Shown here one piece after another: positions 16,931 to 25,648 of a stretch of DNA of 64,000 bases (positions within the stretch are counted from its first letter, which is position 1; each line of letters starts with the position of its first letter). Position numbers and translations under genes: made by a program. Source of the DNA: Cytophagales bacterium (GTDB taxonomy: Bacteria > Bacteroidota > Bacteroidia > Cytophagales > Microscillaceae); contig RDZE01000024.1 in NCBI GenBank assembly GCA_004293905.1, forward strand, positions 1 to 64,000. Reading direction: 5' to 3'. Below the pieces are notes generated by a model. That model did not search any database, was not told the origin of the DNA, and saw only the letters and a program-made list of their open reading frames with translations.

Positions 16931-17788
16931 CTATTTGAACATTTGATTTCTAAACTCAGAAGGTGTGAGTTGGGTGGCTTGTTTAAAAAATCGGGTAAAA
17001 TAGGATAGGTCTTCAAATTGCAACTCAAAAGCAATTTCAGAAATGCTTTTTTCGCTATAATGCAAAAGGTATTTTATTTCCAAAATCCGTCTTTCTTGTA
17101 TAATTTCGCCAGTAGTCTTGCCTGTGATAGCCTTTACAATCCGATTGAGATGTTGTTGTGTAAGGCTTAGTTGTTCGGCATAAAAGTTTGCTGTGTAGTT
17201 ATTTTTGGCATATTGTTCTAAAAGTTGTTTGAACTTTTTGAACACCCATACATTTTGAGGCAAAGCATTAGGGTACTTTGTTTGTTGGTAAATGCGTTGG
17301 ATTTGCTTCAAAAAAACAAACAAAAGACTACCTAAAATATTGTTTTCAGGCTTTTCTTGTGCCAAAAACTCCGATAGGAGCAGTTGCAAAGTAGGCAAGA
17401 GCAAGTTTTTGTGATGGACATCGAGGGCTAAAAATGGGTTTTGATAGGCATTGTCTAAATAGACCAATTCAAACAAAAAAGTCTTATTTGCTATGTTTTC
17501 CAATAAAAAATCTTCTGTAAAAAATAAGCAATAACCTTCTATGTCGTCCCAATTTTCAAATAAATGAAGTTGAGAAGGTGATATAAAAAACAGTGTGTCA
17601 GGCAATATTTCAAACTGCTGAAAATCAATATTTTGCTTGCTTTGCCCTTTGGTTATCCAAAGTATTTCATAAAAACTATGCTTGTGAGGAAAATCGAGGT
17701 TTTCGGGTTCGGGCATATCCTCAAACCTGCTTACCCAAAAGCCCGCTTGCTTATTCGTGAATTTTTCTATGCTGTAGGTTTGGAACAT
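16931..17788 (-). CDS. AraC family transcriptional regulator
   Basis: A 285-residue regulator with a cupin-like N-terminal half (KHSFYEILWITKGQSKQNI and TLFFISPSQLHLFENW) and a C-terminal AraC double HTH: AEQLSLTQQHLNRIVKAITGKTT then SEKSISEIAFELQFEDLSYFTRFFKQATQLTPSEFRN. Compared with the AraC protein at 12861-13736 it is similar in size and domain layout but differs in sequence. It lies 60 bases upstream of the MoaF-like gene on the same strand, a likely target, and 176 bases downstream of the ester-cyclase-like gene with a hairpin between. Confidence 0.93.
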   Translation of the reverse strand: MFQTYSIEKFTNKQAGFWVSRFEDMPEPENLDFPHKHSFYEILWITKGQSKQNIDFQQFEILPDTLFFISPSQLHLFENWDDIEGYCLFFTEDFLLENIANKTFLFELVYLDNAYQNPFLALDVHHKNLLLPTLQLLLSEFLAQEKPENNILGSLLFVFLKQIQRIYQQTKYPNALPQNVWVFKKFKQLLEQYAKNNYTANFYAEQLSLTQQHLNRIVKAITGKTTGEIIQERRILEIKYLLHYSEKSISEIAFELQFEDLSYFTRFFKQATQLTPSEFRNQMFK

Positions 17789-17826
17789 TATTAATCTTTT
17801 GAGGAGTTTAATGTTCTATCAACGAA

Positions 17827-17861
17827 AAAAGGTTTCCAAATTTTGTGTTTGAAAACCTTTT
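17827..17861. terminator. Hairpin terminator, both strands
   Basis: A 14-bp stem AAAAGGTTTCCAAA (17827-17840) with TTTGAAAACCTTTT (17848-17861), one mismatch, has T-rich flanks on both strands. On the minus strand it ends the SnoaL-like transcript. Confidence 0.7.
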
Positions 17862-17964
17862 TATTATTGTGCAAATACCGTTTTTGGCTTTCAAAAATTG
17901 TTCTTTTGTTACGCCCGCTTTCAAATTAGCGGACTACTTCTACATATTATTTTTTCGGTTGTTT

Positions 17965-18375
17965 TTAGCCTTTTAATTGCTTCATAGCCGTTCCCCAATC
18001 TTCCAAATGGTGTACGGAAGTCAATTTGCCATCAATTACGGTGTGAAAATCAATAGACATAATTTTGAATGACTTTGTACCATCAGTAGGCAAGCCCATA
18101 AAATCGCCATTTGGCGTACCTGAAACCAAACTGCGAACTACATATTTATCTCCATCATTGACAATGTCTTGAGGCTCCCATTTCAGATCGGGAATCAGTT
18201 TCCAGAAAAACTCGACTTGTCCAATAAGTTGGGGTTTGCCTTTGCTTTCTACCGAACCGCTTGAAAGGAAATCATCTGCCAAAACTTCGTTTAATACCGC
18301 AGTAGGTGTGGTTTCTGTATTGACTGTGAGGGCTTTTTTGTAAAATGCCGTCAATGCTTCTCTGTTTTTGTCCAT
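17965..18375 (-). CDS. SnoaL-like ester cyclase family protein
   Basis: The start is placed at the ATG at 18375 (MDKNREALTAFYKKAL), giving 136 residues; an extension to 18423 lacks homology. The fold is the NTF2/SnoaL type, with the pattern VLADDFLSSGSVESKG, QVEFFWKLIPDLKWEPQDIVNDGDKYVVRSLVSGTPNGDFMG, and ending MSIDFHTVIDGKLTSVHHLEDWGTAM. SnoaL proteins act on polyketides, but in most bacteria the substrates are unknown. It sits in the accessory block with AraC regulators. No signal peptide. Confidence 0.82.
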   Translation of the reverse strand: MDKNREALTAFYKKALTVNTETTPTAVLNEVLADDFLSSGSVESKGKPQLIGQVEFFWKLIPDLKWEPQDIVNDGDKYVVRSLVSGTPNGDFMGLPTDGTKSFKIMSIDFHTVIDGKLTSVHHLEDWGTAMKQLKG

Positions 18376-18578
18376 ATTTGAAAAAAGTTTTATTAATGAA
18401 TAATGGCACAAAAGTACAGTCAATTGAAGCCTTAAGAAAGGTAAAAATCTGCCTTTTAAAGGTAAATTTAATCTTGATTATTTTCTAATTGCTTTGTTTT
18501 ATAAATATTCTAAAGGTTAAATTATCTCTAAAAGTATGATAAATTGTTTTTTGCAAAAATCCTATTAAAAGCAAATGA

Positions 18579-19622
18579 TTATTTCTGAAAATGATTCCAG
18601 CCCTGTGCTTGAATAGGGACAGTTGTGTCTTGGGGTGTTTGTAGATAGATGCCTTTTTCAGGTGTAGTGATATAACCTATGGGAGTAATATTGGGGTGAT
18701 TTTCTAAGGCAGCGTAGTCTTTTTGTGCAATCGTAAAGAGGAGTTCATAGTCTTCGCCTCCGTTGAGTGCGGCAGTGAGTGGGTTTATTTGCATAGAGAG
18801 TGCCGTTTCGTAGGTTTTTTCGTGTATAGGGATTCTGTCGCCTACGATGAGTGCGCCTACGTTTGATTGTTGGCAAATATGCATCATTTCCGAAGCCAAT
18901 CCATCAGAAATATCTATCATGGAAGTAGGTACTATATTGTTTTTCGCTAATTCTTTGATAATATCTGTGCGTGGTTCGGGTTTGAGTTGCCTTCCTACAA
19001 TATATTGAAAATCAGTTAATTGTGGTTGCATTTGTGGGTTAGCAAGCCACACTTCTTTTTCGCGAATGAGTACTTGTAAGCCCATGTACGCGCCCCCTAA
19101 ATCGCCTGAAACACAGATAATATCGTTGGCTTTCGCCCCATTTCTATAACTAATTTTATCATTATTGGCAACTCCCATCGCTGTGATAGAAATAATTAAA
19201 CCTGCTTGTGAGGCGGTTGTATCGCCTCCGATAAGGTCTATTTGGTATTGTTTACAGGCGGTTTTGATACCTTCATACAGTTCTTCTAAGGCTTCTACCG
19301 AAAATCGGTTACTTACAGCAATACTAACAGTGATTTGGGAGGGAATAGCGTTCATGGCGGCTATGTCGGAGAGATTGATAGTTACTGCTTTGTACCCTAT
19401 ATTTTTAAGAGGAGCATAGGCAAGGTCGAAGTGAATACCTTCTATGAATAAATCAGTAGAAACCAACCAACTTTCTTGTTCGGTTTTTTGCAGTACTGCG
19501 GCATCATCGCCAATTGCTTTTCGAGTGAGTGAGTGTTCGTGGAAGAGTGTATTATTTTGGTTTAGGTGTTCTATCAATCCAAACTCTCCTAAAGTATTGA
19601 TTTCAGTGCGTGTTTTACTCAT
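18579..19622 (-). CDS. thiL: Thiamine-monophosphate kinase
   Basis: ThiL phosphorylates thiamine monophosphate to the active cofactor thiamine diphosphate. At 347 residues it is the usual length. Signatures seen: GDDAAVL near residue 38, STDLFIEGIHFD, the metal-binding SDIAAMNA, GGDTTAS and the C-terminal NGGEDYELLFT. The gene overlaps truB by 4 bases (ATGA), and this is the last gene of a compact minus-strand operon starting with the DUF4494 gene. The operon links cofactor, tRNA modification and gliding genes; the mixture is a feature of bacterial genome layout and need not mean one pathway. Confidence 0.96.
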   Translation of the reverse strand: MSKTRTEINTLGEFGLIEHLNQNNTLFHEHSLTRKAIGDDAAVLQKTEQESWLVSTDLFIEGIHFDLAYAPLKNIGYKAVTINLSDIAAMNAIPSQITVSIAVSNRFSVEALEELYEGIKTACKQYQIDLIGGDTTASQAGLIISITAMGVANNDKISYRNGAKANDIICVSGDLGGAYMGLQVLIREKEVWLANPQMQPQLTDFQYIVGRQLKPEPRTDIIKELAKNNIVPTSMIDISDGLASEMMHICQQSNVGALIVGDRIPIHEKTYETALSMQINPLTAALNGGEDYELLFTIAQKDYAALENHPNITPIGYITTPEKGIYLQTPQDTTVPIQAQGWNHFQK

Positions 19623-20317
19623 AATGTTGGTGTTGTTGGTTGTATTTGGGCTAAAAATTGTTCAATAGTGAGCGCGTTACTAAGTTCGTACTCACCAATT
19701 TGGGTGCGTTCTAATTGACTTAAATAAGCACCTGATTGTAGGGCTACGCCAAAATCATAGGCAATACTTCTGATATAGGTGCCTTTGGAACAGTGAATGA
19801 GTGCTTTTACATGAGGCATTTCTATTTGTTTTATTTCAAATTGAATAATTTCTATAGTACGCGGATTAATGGTTGGGTTTTTCCCTTTTCGGGCTTGTTC
19901 GTACATTTTTTTCCCATCTACTTTGATGGCAGAGTAAATAGGGGGTATTTGCGCCTGAGTGCCTATAAATTTTTGCGCAGTAATATAGATAAACTCTGGT
20001 GTGATATGTTCTGTGGGGAATGTCGCTTCTATGGGAGTTTCGGCATCATAGCTGGCTGTAGTAGCTCCTAAACAAAATGTAGCTTCGTATTTTTTGGTAA
20101 GTGTTTGGAGTTGGTCTATTTGTTTGGTCATTTTTCCTGTGCAAATGATGAGCAGCCCTGTAGCGAGTGGGTCAAGTGTGCCTGCATGCCCTACTTTGAT
20201 TTTTTTATTGAGTTTTTTGCTTAGGGCATACCTTATTTTATTGACCACATCAAAAGATGTCCATTCTAAGGGTTTGTGAATGAGTAGTATTTCGCCTTTT
20301 TCAAAATCGTAATTCAT
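19619..20317 (-). CDS. truB: tRNA pseudouridine(55) synthase TruB
   Basis: TruB makes pseudouridine at position 55 in the T-loop of most tRNAs. The 232-residue protein contains the catalytic aspartate Asp49 in the motif GHAGTLDPLATG, the N-terminal HKPLEWTSFDVV, and the KGTYIRSIAYDFG motif near residues 180-192. It is slightly shorter than E. coli TruB and lacks a clear C-terminal PUA domain, as in many Bacteroidota. It overlaps thiL by 4 bases and the LON-domain gene by one base (TAATG). Confidence 0.95.
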   Translation of the reverse strand: MNYDFEKGEILLIHKPLEWTSFDVVNKIRYALSKKLNKKIKVGHAGTLDPLATGLLIICTGKMTKQIDQLQTLTKKYEATFCLGATTASYDAETPIEATFPTEHITPEFIYITAQKFIGTQAQIPPIYSAIKVDGKKMYEQARKGKNPTINPRTIEIIQFEIKQIEMPHVKALIHCSKGTYIRSIAYDFGVALQSGAYLSQLERTQIGEYELSNALTIEQFLAQIQPTTPTL

Positions 20318-20955
20318 TAGAAATCAGGAGATTGTAGGTGTTTAAAATGCCCATTCATTTGAATAAGCTGTTTCGTTCTTTCTATCTCTTTTACCACAGG
20401 TAGGCTTTTCTTGAGGTGCTCTGTAAGAAAGACTTGCCTTTGTTCTTCACTCTCGATGGTGAGGAGTTCGTACTCTTGTTGTATGCTTAAGCCTATTTTA
20501 TGGGCAATGTGATAAGATAAATTTTTTTCGGGGAGTTTATCTATGTCTATTTGTGCTTTTAATATTTGGTACAGTTCTTTAAGATAAGCCATAAGTTCTC
20601 TTTTGATGGGTTCATAAGGTGAATATTCTTGGTTTTCAGTCATATACACCAAGCCACCAGCGTAGAGTTTTCCTGCAACTGGATTGTTAAAACTTAATAA
20701 CCTAAAGATATCTATTCCTTGTGTTCTAATGTCCATACGTCCATCACTATATATTTTGGCTATTTCAGTGATTTTTATTTCAGTACCATATTCATTCATT
20801 TTTCCCTCTATAAAAGAAGGTATTCCAAATGTTGATTGGTTTTCCCATACTTCTCTGATAAGTTGTCGGTAGCGTGGTTCGAAGATGTGTAGGTTTAGGT
20901 TTTCTTCGGGGTAAACAACCAAATTGAGTGGAAATAGGGGCAAAAATTTTTCCAT
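20317..20955 (-). CDS. LON peptidase substrate-binding domain protein
   Basis: A 212-residue protein with the LON N-terminal substrate-binding fold (LFPLNLVVYPEENLNLHIFEPRYRQLIREV, then TFGIPSFIEGKMNEYGTEIKITEI). There is no ATPase or peptidase domain, so it is a stand-alone substrate-binding protein, not Lon itself. Its role is unknown. It lies 11 bases after gldH and its stop shares a base with the truB start, so it is part of the operon. Confidence 0.88.
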   Translation of the reverse strand: MEKFLPLFPLNLVVYPEENLNLHIFEPRYRQLIREVWENQSTFGIPSFIEGKMNEYGTEIKITEIAKIYSDGRMDIRTQGIDIFRLLSFNNPVAGKLYAGGLVYMTENQEYSPYEPIKRELMAYLKELYQILKAQIDIDKLPEKNLSYHIAHKIGLSIQQEYELLTIESEEQRQVFLTEHLKKSLPVVKEIERTKQLIQMNGHFKHLQSPDF

Positions 20956-20966
20956 GACCTTTTTTA

Positions 20967-21467
20967 TTACTCGTGAATTTCTACCCTCAGACCTACTTTT
21001 TCGAGATTGATGAGTGGGTTTTGTCGCATGTATTGTTTTAACTTGATGGTATAGATGCCTGTTTTCTTAAATTTATATTTTGAAAGTGCGATGAGTTGGT
21101 GTTGAAATGTATTTTTGAACCATGCTTTTTCTCCGTAGGGTTCGCCTGTTTTTGGGTGCACGAGTGCAGTATGCTGTAGGGTAGAGTCTATGGTTTTTTG
21201 ATTGGGGTCTATGATATAATATTTTACATAGAGGTTATAAAAAGGATACTCTAAGTTATTTTCGAAGAGGTAGTAGATGTCGTATTTTTGGGTAGTATCA
21301 GTGATATTTACCTGAAAGGTATAGGGTTGGTCGGCAAACCATTTTTTATTGTTTACTTCTTCTACCTTTTCATATACGACTGATTGTTGGCAGGAAGTAA
21401 GTACCAACATTGTGCATAGAAAGGCTAACCATTTATTTTTTATTAGATTGATGATTTTGGCTACCAT
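20967..21467 (-). CDS. gldH: Gliding motility lipoprotein GldH
   Basis: GldH is an outer-membrane-associated lipoprotein needed for gliding motility in Flavobacterium and other Bacteroidota. The 166-residue protein has a lipoprotein signal, with LTSC at about residues 23-26, and the family patterns YTFQVNITDTTQKYDIYYLFENNLEYPFYNLYV and QHQLIALSKYKFKKTGIYTIKLKQYMRQ. The ATG at 21467 overlaps the end of the ricT gene by 35 bases in another frame; no internal Met gives a better signal peptide. RicT is its conserved neighbour, which supports both calls. Confidence 0.9.
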   Translation of the reverse strand: MVAKIINLIKNKWLAFLCTMLVLTSCQQSVVYEKVEEVNNKKWFADQPYTFQVNITDTTQKYDIYYLFENNLEYPFYNLYVKYYIIDPNQKTIDSTLQHTALVHPKTGEPYGEKAWFKNTFQHQLIALSKYKFKKTGIYTIKLKQYMRQNPLINLEKVGLRVEIHE

Positions 21468-22623
21468 TGTGATTATTCTTCGGTTTGTTCTTCTTTCTTC
21501 TATTTTTGTTTTTGTTATTTTTGTTTTGTTTTTTCTCTTCGCGTGCTATAAGAGGTTCGTTGGTTTTTTTCTCAATGATTGGGGCTTCATTGAGGTCTAA
21601 TGATTCTGGGATTATTTGTTGGCTATTAAGTTTTTGTATTTCTAAGACGCGCTCAGTGCTTACGGGTATCCAGTCGGTTTCAGCGTTGTAGGCAAACCAC
21701 ATTATTTTTTTGAATATATCGGTTTTATGGAGTATGGCTAAACCTTTTTTAGTTTGTAATGGTGTGTTTACTTCTGGTATATCTTTGAGGGCTTCCATAT
21801 AAGTGTCTAACTCATAATTTAGGCAACATTTTAAGCGTCCGCATTGTCCAGATAGTTTTGCGGGGTTGAGCGATAAATTTTGGTATCGTGCGGCAGAGGT
21901 TGCTACGTTTTTGAAATCGGAGAGCCAAGTAGAGCAGCAAAGCTCGCGCCCACATACACCTACCCCGCCTAATCGCGCGGCTTCGTGTCGGAGGCTTATT
22001 TGTCGCATTTCTATCCTTATCTTGAATTCGGAGGCAAGTACTTTGATGAGTTCACGGAAGTCCACTCTATCATCAGCAGAGTAATAGAAAGTGGCTTTGC
22101 TATTGTCAAGTTGTATTTCTACGTCAGAAAGTTTCATTTCTAAGCCCAATGTTTTAGATATTTCGCGTGTGCGGTACATCATGGGGAGTTCTTTCTTTTG
22201 TAGTTCTTCTAATTTTTGCAGTTCTTCGGCGGTTGCAAATCTGATGATTTTTTTTATTTCTTCGTGGTCTTCTGCAATATTCTTTTTTTTCATTTGTAGC
22301 CTTACCAATTCTCCCTGTAGAGCTATATGTCCGAGATGATAGCCTCCTGTGGTAGATTCGACGATGACGGCATCGCCTGTGATGAGGTCTAATGCTTGGG
22401 TATTTTTTAGAAATTCTTTTCTTCCATTTTTGAATCTTACTTCTACAAAAGGAAAACGCTCATTGGGGGCAAAGTCCATATCGATGAGCCAGTCGAAACT
22501 ATTGAGTTTGTTACAGCCGCCTGTTCCGCAACTGCCATTACTTTTACAGCCTGCCACTGCTACATTGCCGTTGATTCTATTTTTTACGCCACAGCCACCT
22601 GTGGCACAACTTGCACATCCCAT
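21433..22623 (-). CDS. ricT: PSP1-domain RicT-type iron-sulfur protein
   Basis: RicT (YaaT) is part of a small complex, known from Bacillus, that binds iron-sulfur clusters and acts on RNA decay, sporulation and competence; the role in Bacteroidota is not established. The 396-residue protein has a Cys-rich N-terminus (MGCASCATGGCG, then CKSNGSCGTGGC), a PSP1 domain ending with the metal-type motifs VCGRELCCS and GQCGRLKCCLNYE near residues 225-265, and a Lys/Asn-rich, probably disordered C-terminal tail from about residue 345. The C-terminal tail is where it overlaps gldH. It is a regular neighbour of gldH in this phylum. Confidence 0.92.
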   Translation of the reverse strand: MGCASCATGGCGVKNRINGNVAVAGCKSNGSCGTGGCNKLNSFDWLIDMDFAPNERFPFVEVRFKNGRKEFLKNTQALDLITGDAVIVESTTGGYHLGHIALQGELVRLQMKKKNIAEDHEEIKKIIRFATAEELQKLEELQKKELPMMYRTREISKTLGLEMKLSDVEIQLDNSKATFYYSADDRVDFRELIKVLASEFKIRIEMRQISLRHEAARLGGVGVCGRELCCSTWLSDFKNVATSAARYQNLSLNPAKLSGQCGRLKCCLNYELDTYMEALKDIPEVNTPLQTKKGLAILHKTDIFKKIMWFAYNAETDWIPVSTERVLEIQKLNSQQIIPESLDLNEAPIIEKKTNEPLIAREEKKQNKNNKNKNRRKKNKPKNNHNGSQNHQSNKK

Positions 22624-22642
22624 AGTTTAATTTTGGTTTTTT

Positions 22643-23137
22643 TTAGTTTTCTTCTATTTCTGCCTCTGCTTTGCGTAGAGGTATTAAATTGTCAGGTATT
22701 TTTTCGTTTTCGGGTATGTAGGGGAATACTTCGATGAGGCTACTTTCGGCAATGCTCACAATTTGTATGGGCACTAACATGGTGCCAAGATTGTCTTCTA
22801 TGCGTTGGTAGGCTTCTTTTATGTTTTCTGCTGTTACGAGCATGTATTGGTTAATTTTCTTCTCTTTTTTACTTTTTTCATCGATGGCTATAAAACTTAC
22901 TTTGCATTTATACCATTTGGAGGAGTCTTCGAAGTAGAATATTTCAGAGAAATTGCTTTTACTAAGGTTTGTAATCACAAAATCACCTTTGAGTATGCTG
23001 CCCAATTCTTGGTAGATACGGGCTTCTGCTTCTGTAAAACTAACGGCATCAACTAAGTAGGATTCTGTTTTTTTCTCTACTTTGCCTTCTTCATTTTGGA
23101 TTTGGTATTTGAGTGTACAGAGGAACCAAGTTTTCAT
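22643..23137 (-). CDS. DUF4494 domain-containing protein
   Basis: The start is at the ATG at 23137 (MKTWFLCTLKYQIQNEEG), giving 164 residues; the extra 11 residues upstream look non-coding. It matches the DUF4494 pattern, common in Bacteroidota: KTWFLCTLKY, the pair of similar halves with EAEARIYQELGS and AYQRIEDNLGT. No catalytic motif or signal peptide is seen and the function is unknown. It is the first gene of the operon that runs to thiL. Confidence 0.83.
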   Translation of the reverse strand: MKTWFLCTLKYQIQNEEGKVEKKTESYLVDAVSFTEAEARIYQELGSILKGDFVITNLSKSNFSEIFYFEDSSKWYKCKVSFIAIDEKSKKEKKINQYMLVTAENIKEAYQRIEDNLGTMLVPIQIVSIAESSLIEVFPYIPENEKIPDNLIPLRKAEAEIEEN

Positions 23138-23192
23138 GTGTGTGTGTTTGTATCTGATATTGTCATACAAAGGTAGGTATTTTTTTATAAAA

Positions 23193-23232
23193 AAGAAAAC
23201 CTATTCTCCCAAGAGGGAAAATAGGTTTTCTT
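23193..23232 (-). terminator. Strong terminator after the OmpA/TPR lipoprotein
   Basis: A perfect 13-bp stem AAGAAAACCTATT (23193-23205) with AATAGGTTTTCTT (23220-23232) has a 14-base loop and a T-rich tail on the minus strand. Confidence 0.9.
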
Positions 23233-23260
23233 GTATTTTGTATGATGAATAATCGTTGGA

Positions 23261-25231
23261 TTATTTCAAAGCATCTTTGTACTCAGCAGAGTTACGTACT
23301 TTTGCAAATACAGGGTCTGCGGCAGCTTTAGTTTTCAAGTTGCTATTTTTACCGAAAGCAGCTACCAATTGGTTTTTCATTTCACCTAATTGGTTGTTTT
23401 TCATAGCGATGATAGCAGCTAAGTAGTTAGCATCACCGTCTTTGCTGTTTTTCTGGATAGCAGCGTTGATATCAGCAGTAGCACCAGAGTTGTCGCCACG
23501 TAGATGACGAGCAAGAGCTCTGTTGAATAATGCAGAGTAAGTATCGCCAGCAGCAGTAAGAGCTTGTACAGCTTCTTCGTATTTAGGGCTTGCTTTGCTG
23601 TCAGCAGCGCGGATAGCTAAGTAACCTTTTGCACCATTGATAAGTTTAGTGATGCGAGGGTTAGTAGAGTTGAAAGCTATAGCTTTTGCTAAGTATTTTT
23701 CAGCTTCGCTGTTGTTTCCTTCATAGAAGAATACCATTGCCATATTGAATGTATTTTCAGCAGTTTCTTTTTTGCTGATAGAAGTTTGGATAGCAGTTTT
23801 AGCTTTTGCTACGTTAGCATCTTTAGTTGCTTTGTCGCCAGACATTGCCATCATATCCAAATATACTGCACCTAAGTTGTTGTACATTTTCCAAGTAGGG
23901 TACTCTTTTACGCCAGCTTCTAAGTAAGCAGCTCTTTTTGCGCGGTCAGGAGTATTTTCTACTAAGGTAAGGTATTCAGCTTCGCTCAAAGAAGAAGCAG
24001 GTTTTTTGCCAGCTACTACATCAGTAGCGATTACTTCCATTTCAGCAGGAGTTTTTTTGCCACCAGCCAAAGTGATTTCTACGCGAGAGTAACGCATTTT
24101 AGGATATACTTCGTTTTCTAAGGTGTTGTAGTAAGGCTTTTTAGAAAGTTCCATTTCACATTCTACAAAAGATTTTTTACCAGCTTTACTTTCTTCCATA
24201 ATCTTTTTTGCCTCATTTTTTTGGTCAGCAGTCAAAGAACTTTTGTCTACTAATTCTTTGAACTCGTCTACTGTCATTACTAATGAGCGCAAATTGACAT
24301 TTTTCATGTCTTTTGTAACTATCATAGAATTGTATTTATCCACATCCTCTTTTTTGTAGTTGTACAACTTCATTTTTTCAGCGAAGTTGTCAGCTAAATT
24401 TTGAGCACGACCTTTAACTAAGTTCGTATTTGTAGATTCACTACCTTCAGGTGAGTGAGAAGCAACAACAGTAGCAGTAAATGTAGGTACTTTTTCTTTT
24501 ACGAAAAGGTCAATTACTTCTATTTGCTCTTTGTTTTTCACTACTACACCGAAATCTTTTTTCGCTGTTGAGTTACCTTTTTCATAGTCTAAGCGAACTT
24601 GTTTTTTGCTGTCGCTTACTGTGTACTCAGGATCAGCATAAGCGAAAGGGCTATCGCCTTTTCCGTCATACATTTCGCTGATAGGGCTTTTCACCATCAA
24701 GGTAGTTGTTACGATACCGATAGCGTACATTTGGTCGGGTGTGTTCATGATACGAACTGCGCCAGCACCATCTTCTGTAGGGAATTTTTTAGATTTTCCG
24801 TTTTTAGGAGTACTTACTACACCTTTGATCCAAAGACCGCTAACATTGTATTTAGGGTCATATTTGAAGCTACCATCTTTAGTAAGTGTAGGAGCTTGTG
24901 TTTGACCAGCGTATTGGTTACCATCGGCAGAGATAGTAGTGATTTTCATCTCATCTTTGTTGGCATCGCCATCTTTTTGAGTGTTGATGTCACCAGGACG
25001 GATGTAAACTTCCATGTCGTACTTTGTGTCTTTTTTCATCATAGTCACAGGGAGTACAGCACTCATTTTAAAAGGTACGTTAGTACCGTGCAATTCTAAG
25101 GGATTGGGATCGACTGTCAATTTTTGGTCTTTCACCAACTTCACCATGCCTGCTAGAGGGTCGCAGCTTGTGAACCATACTGCAGTACTCATCAAGGCAA
25201 GTCCGAGGAGTAGTTTTTTCATTTGATTCAT
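23261..25231 (-). CDS. OmpA-like and TPR domain lipoprotein, probably abundant
   Basis: The start is at the ATG at 25231 (MNQMKKLLLGL); a slightly shorter start at 25222 is also possible. The signal has a lipobox FTSC, so the mature protein is a lipoprotein of about 635 residues. Residues about 270-320 contain an OmpA-like pattern (VVASHSPEGSESTNTNLVKGRAQNLADNF), suggesting binding to peptidoglycan, and the C-terminal 250 residues contain several TPR-like repeats (LYLDMMAMSG, NTFNMAMVFFYEGNNSEAEKYLAKAI, LFNRALARHLRGDNSGATADINAAI). Codon use is strongly biased to GCT, GGT, ATC and AAC compared with the AT-rich neighbours, as in highly expressed genes. It is a single-gene unit with a strong terminator. 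Confidence 0.78.
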   Translation of the reverse strand: MNQMKKLLLGLALMSTAVWFTSCDPLAGMVKLVKDQKLTVDPNPLELHGTNVPFKMSAVLPVTMMKKDTKYDMEVYIRPGDINTQKDGDANKDEMKITTISADGNQYAGQTQAPTLTKDGSFKYDPKYNVSGLWIKGVVSTPKNGKSKKFPTEDGAGAVRIMNTPDQMYAIGIVTTTLMVKSPISEMYDGKGDSPFAYADPEYTVSDSKKQVRLDYEKGNSTAKKDFGVVVKNKEQIEVIDLFVKEKVPTFTATVVASHSPEGSESTNTNLVKGRAQNLADNFAEKMKLYNYKKEDVDKYNSMIVTKDMKNVNLRSLVMTVDEFKELVDKSSLTADQKNEAKKIMEESKAGKKSFVECEMELSKKPYYNTLENEVYPKMRYSRVEITLAGGKKTPAEMEVIATDVVAGKKPASSLSEAEYLTLVENTPDRAKRAAYLEAGVKEYPTWKMYNNLGAVYLDMMAMSGDKATKDANVAKAKTAIQTSISKKETAENTFNMAMVFFYEGNNSEAEKYLAKAIAFNSTNPRITKLINGAKGYLAIRAADSKASPKYEEAVQALTAAGDTYSALFNRALARHLRGDNSGATADINAAIQKNSKDGDANYLAAIIAMKNNQLGEMKNQLVAAFGKNSNLKTKAAADPVFAKVRNSAEYKDALK

Positions 25232-25340
25232 AGATTTTAAATTCTGTTTAGGATTGTTACGAAACAAGTAAAACTTTTGATTGTGTACTAAATTTTTCTG
25301 CAATTTTAATACAAATTTTTCAAATACAAAAAAATTTTAC

Positions 25341-25348
25341 TAATTTTG
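25341..25348 (+). promoter_or_regulatory. -7 promoter element (TAATTTTG) of the PspC gene
   Basis: Plus strand TAATTTTG matches TAnnTTTG, 71 bases before the PspC ATG. No clear -33. Confidence 0.4.
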
Positions 25349-25419
25349 CAATACAAAAGAAAGATATTCTAATTGTAGTTGCAAATTTTTAGCGGTTTTT
25401 TTTTGTAAAAAGATTTTTT

Positions 25420-25635
25420 ATGATAAAGTATATTCAACATTTTTTTGAGCGTAGAGCCTTTGGGGTTTGCGCTTGGTTGGGTGAGCGTATGGGGATATCT
25501 TCGGCGAGTGTTCGCCTTTCTTTCATTTATGTTTCTTTCCTCACTTTGGGCTCTCCATTGCTCTTATATTTAATATTGGCTTTTTGGGTCAATGTTCGCA
25601 AACATACGCGTAGAAGCTATATTTGGGAGTTCTAA
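25420..25635 (+). CDS. PspC domain-containing small membrane protein
   Basis: A 71-residue protein with the PspC pattern: a short hydrophilic start, FGVCAWLGERMGISSASVRLSFIYVSF and a second membrane segment near residues 40-60. PspC-type proteins sense or respond to envelope stress; stand-alone versions in Bacteroidota have no defined role. It ends 13 bases from the convergent phosphatase gene, leaving little room for a terminator. Short but well supported by the pattern. Confidence 0.78.
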   Translation: MIKYIQHFFERRAFGVCAWLGERMGISSASVRLSFIYVSFLTLGSPLLLYLILAFWVNVRKHTRRSYIWEF

Positions 25636-25648
25636 TATAGTGTTTCTA

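Noticed and set aside
12861..18375. Biosynthetic gene cluster in the accessory block
   Set aside because: It has tailoring-type enzymes but no core synthase, carrier protein or transporter, so calling it a natural-product cluster is not supported.
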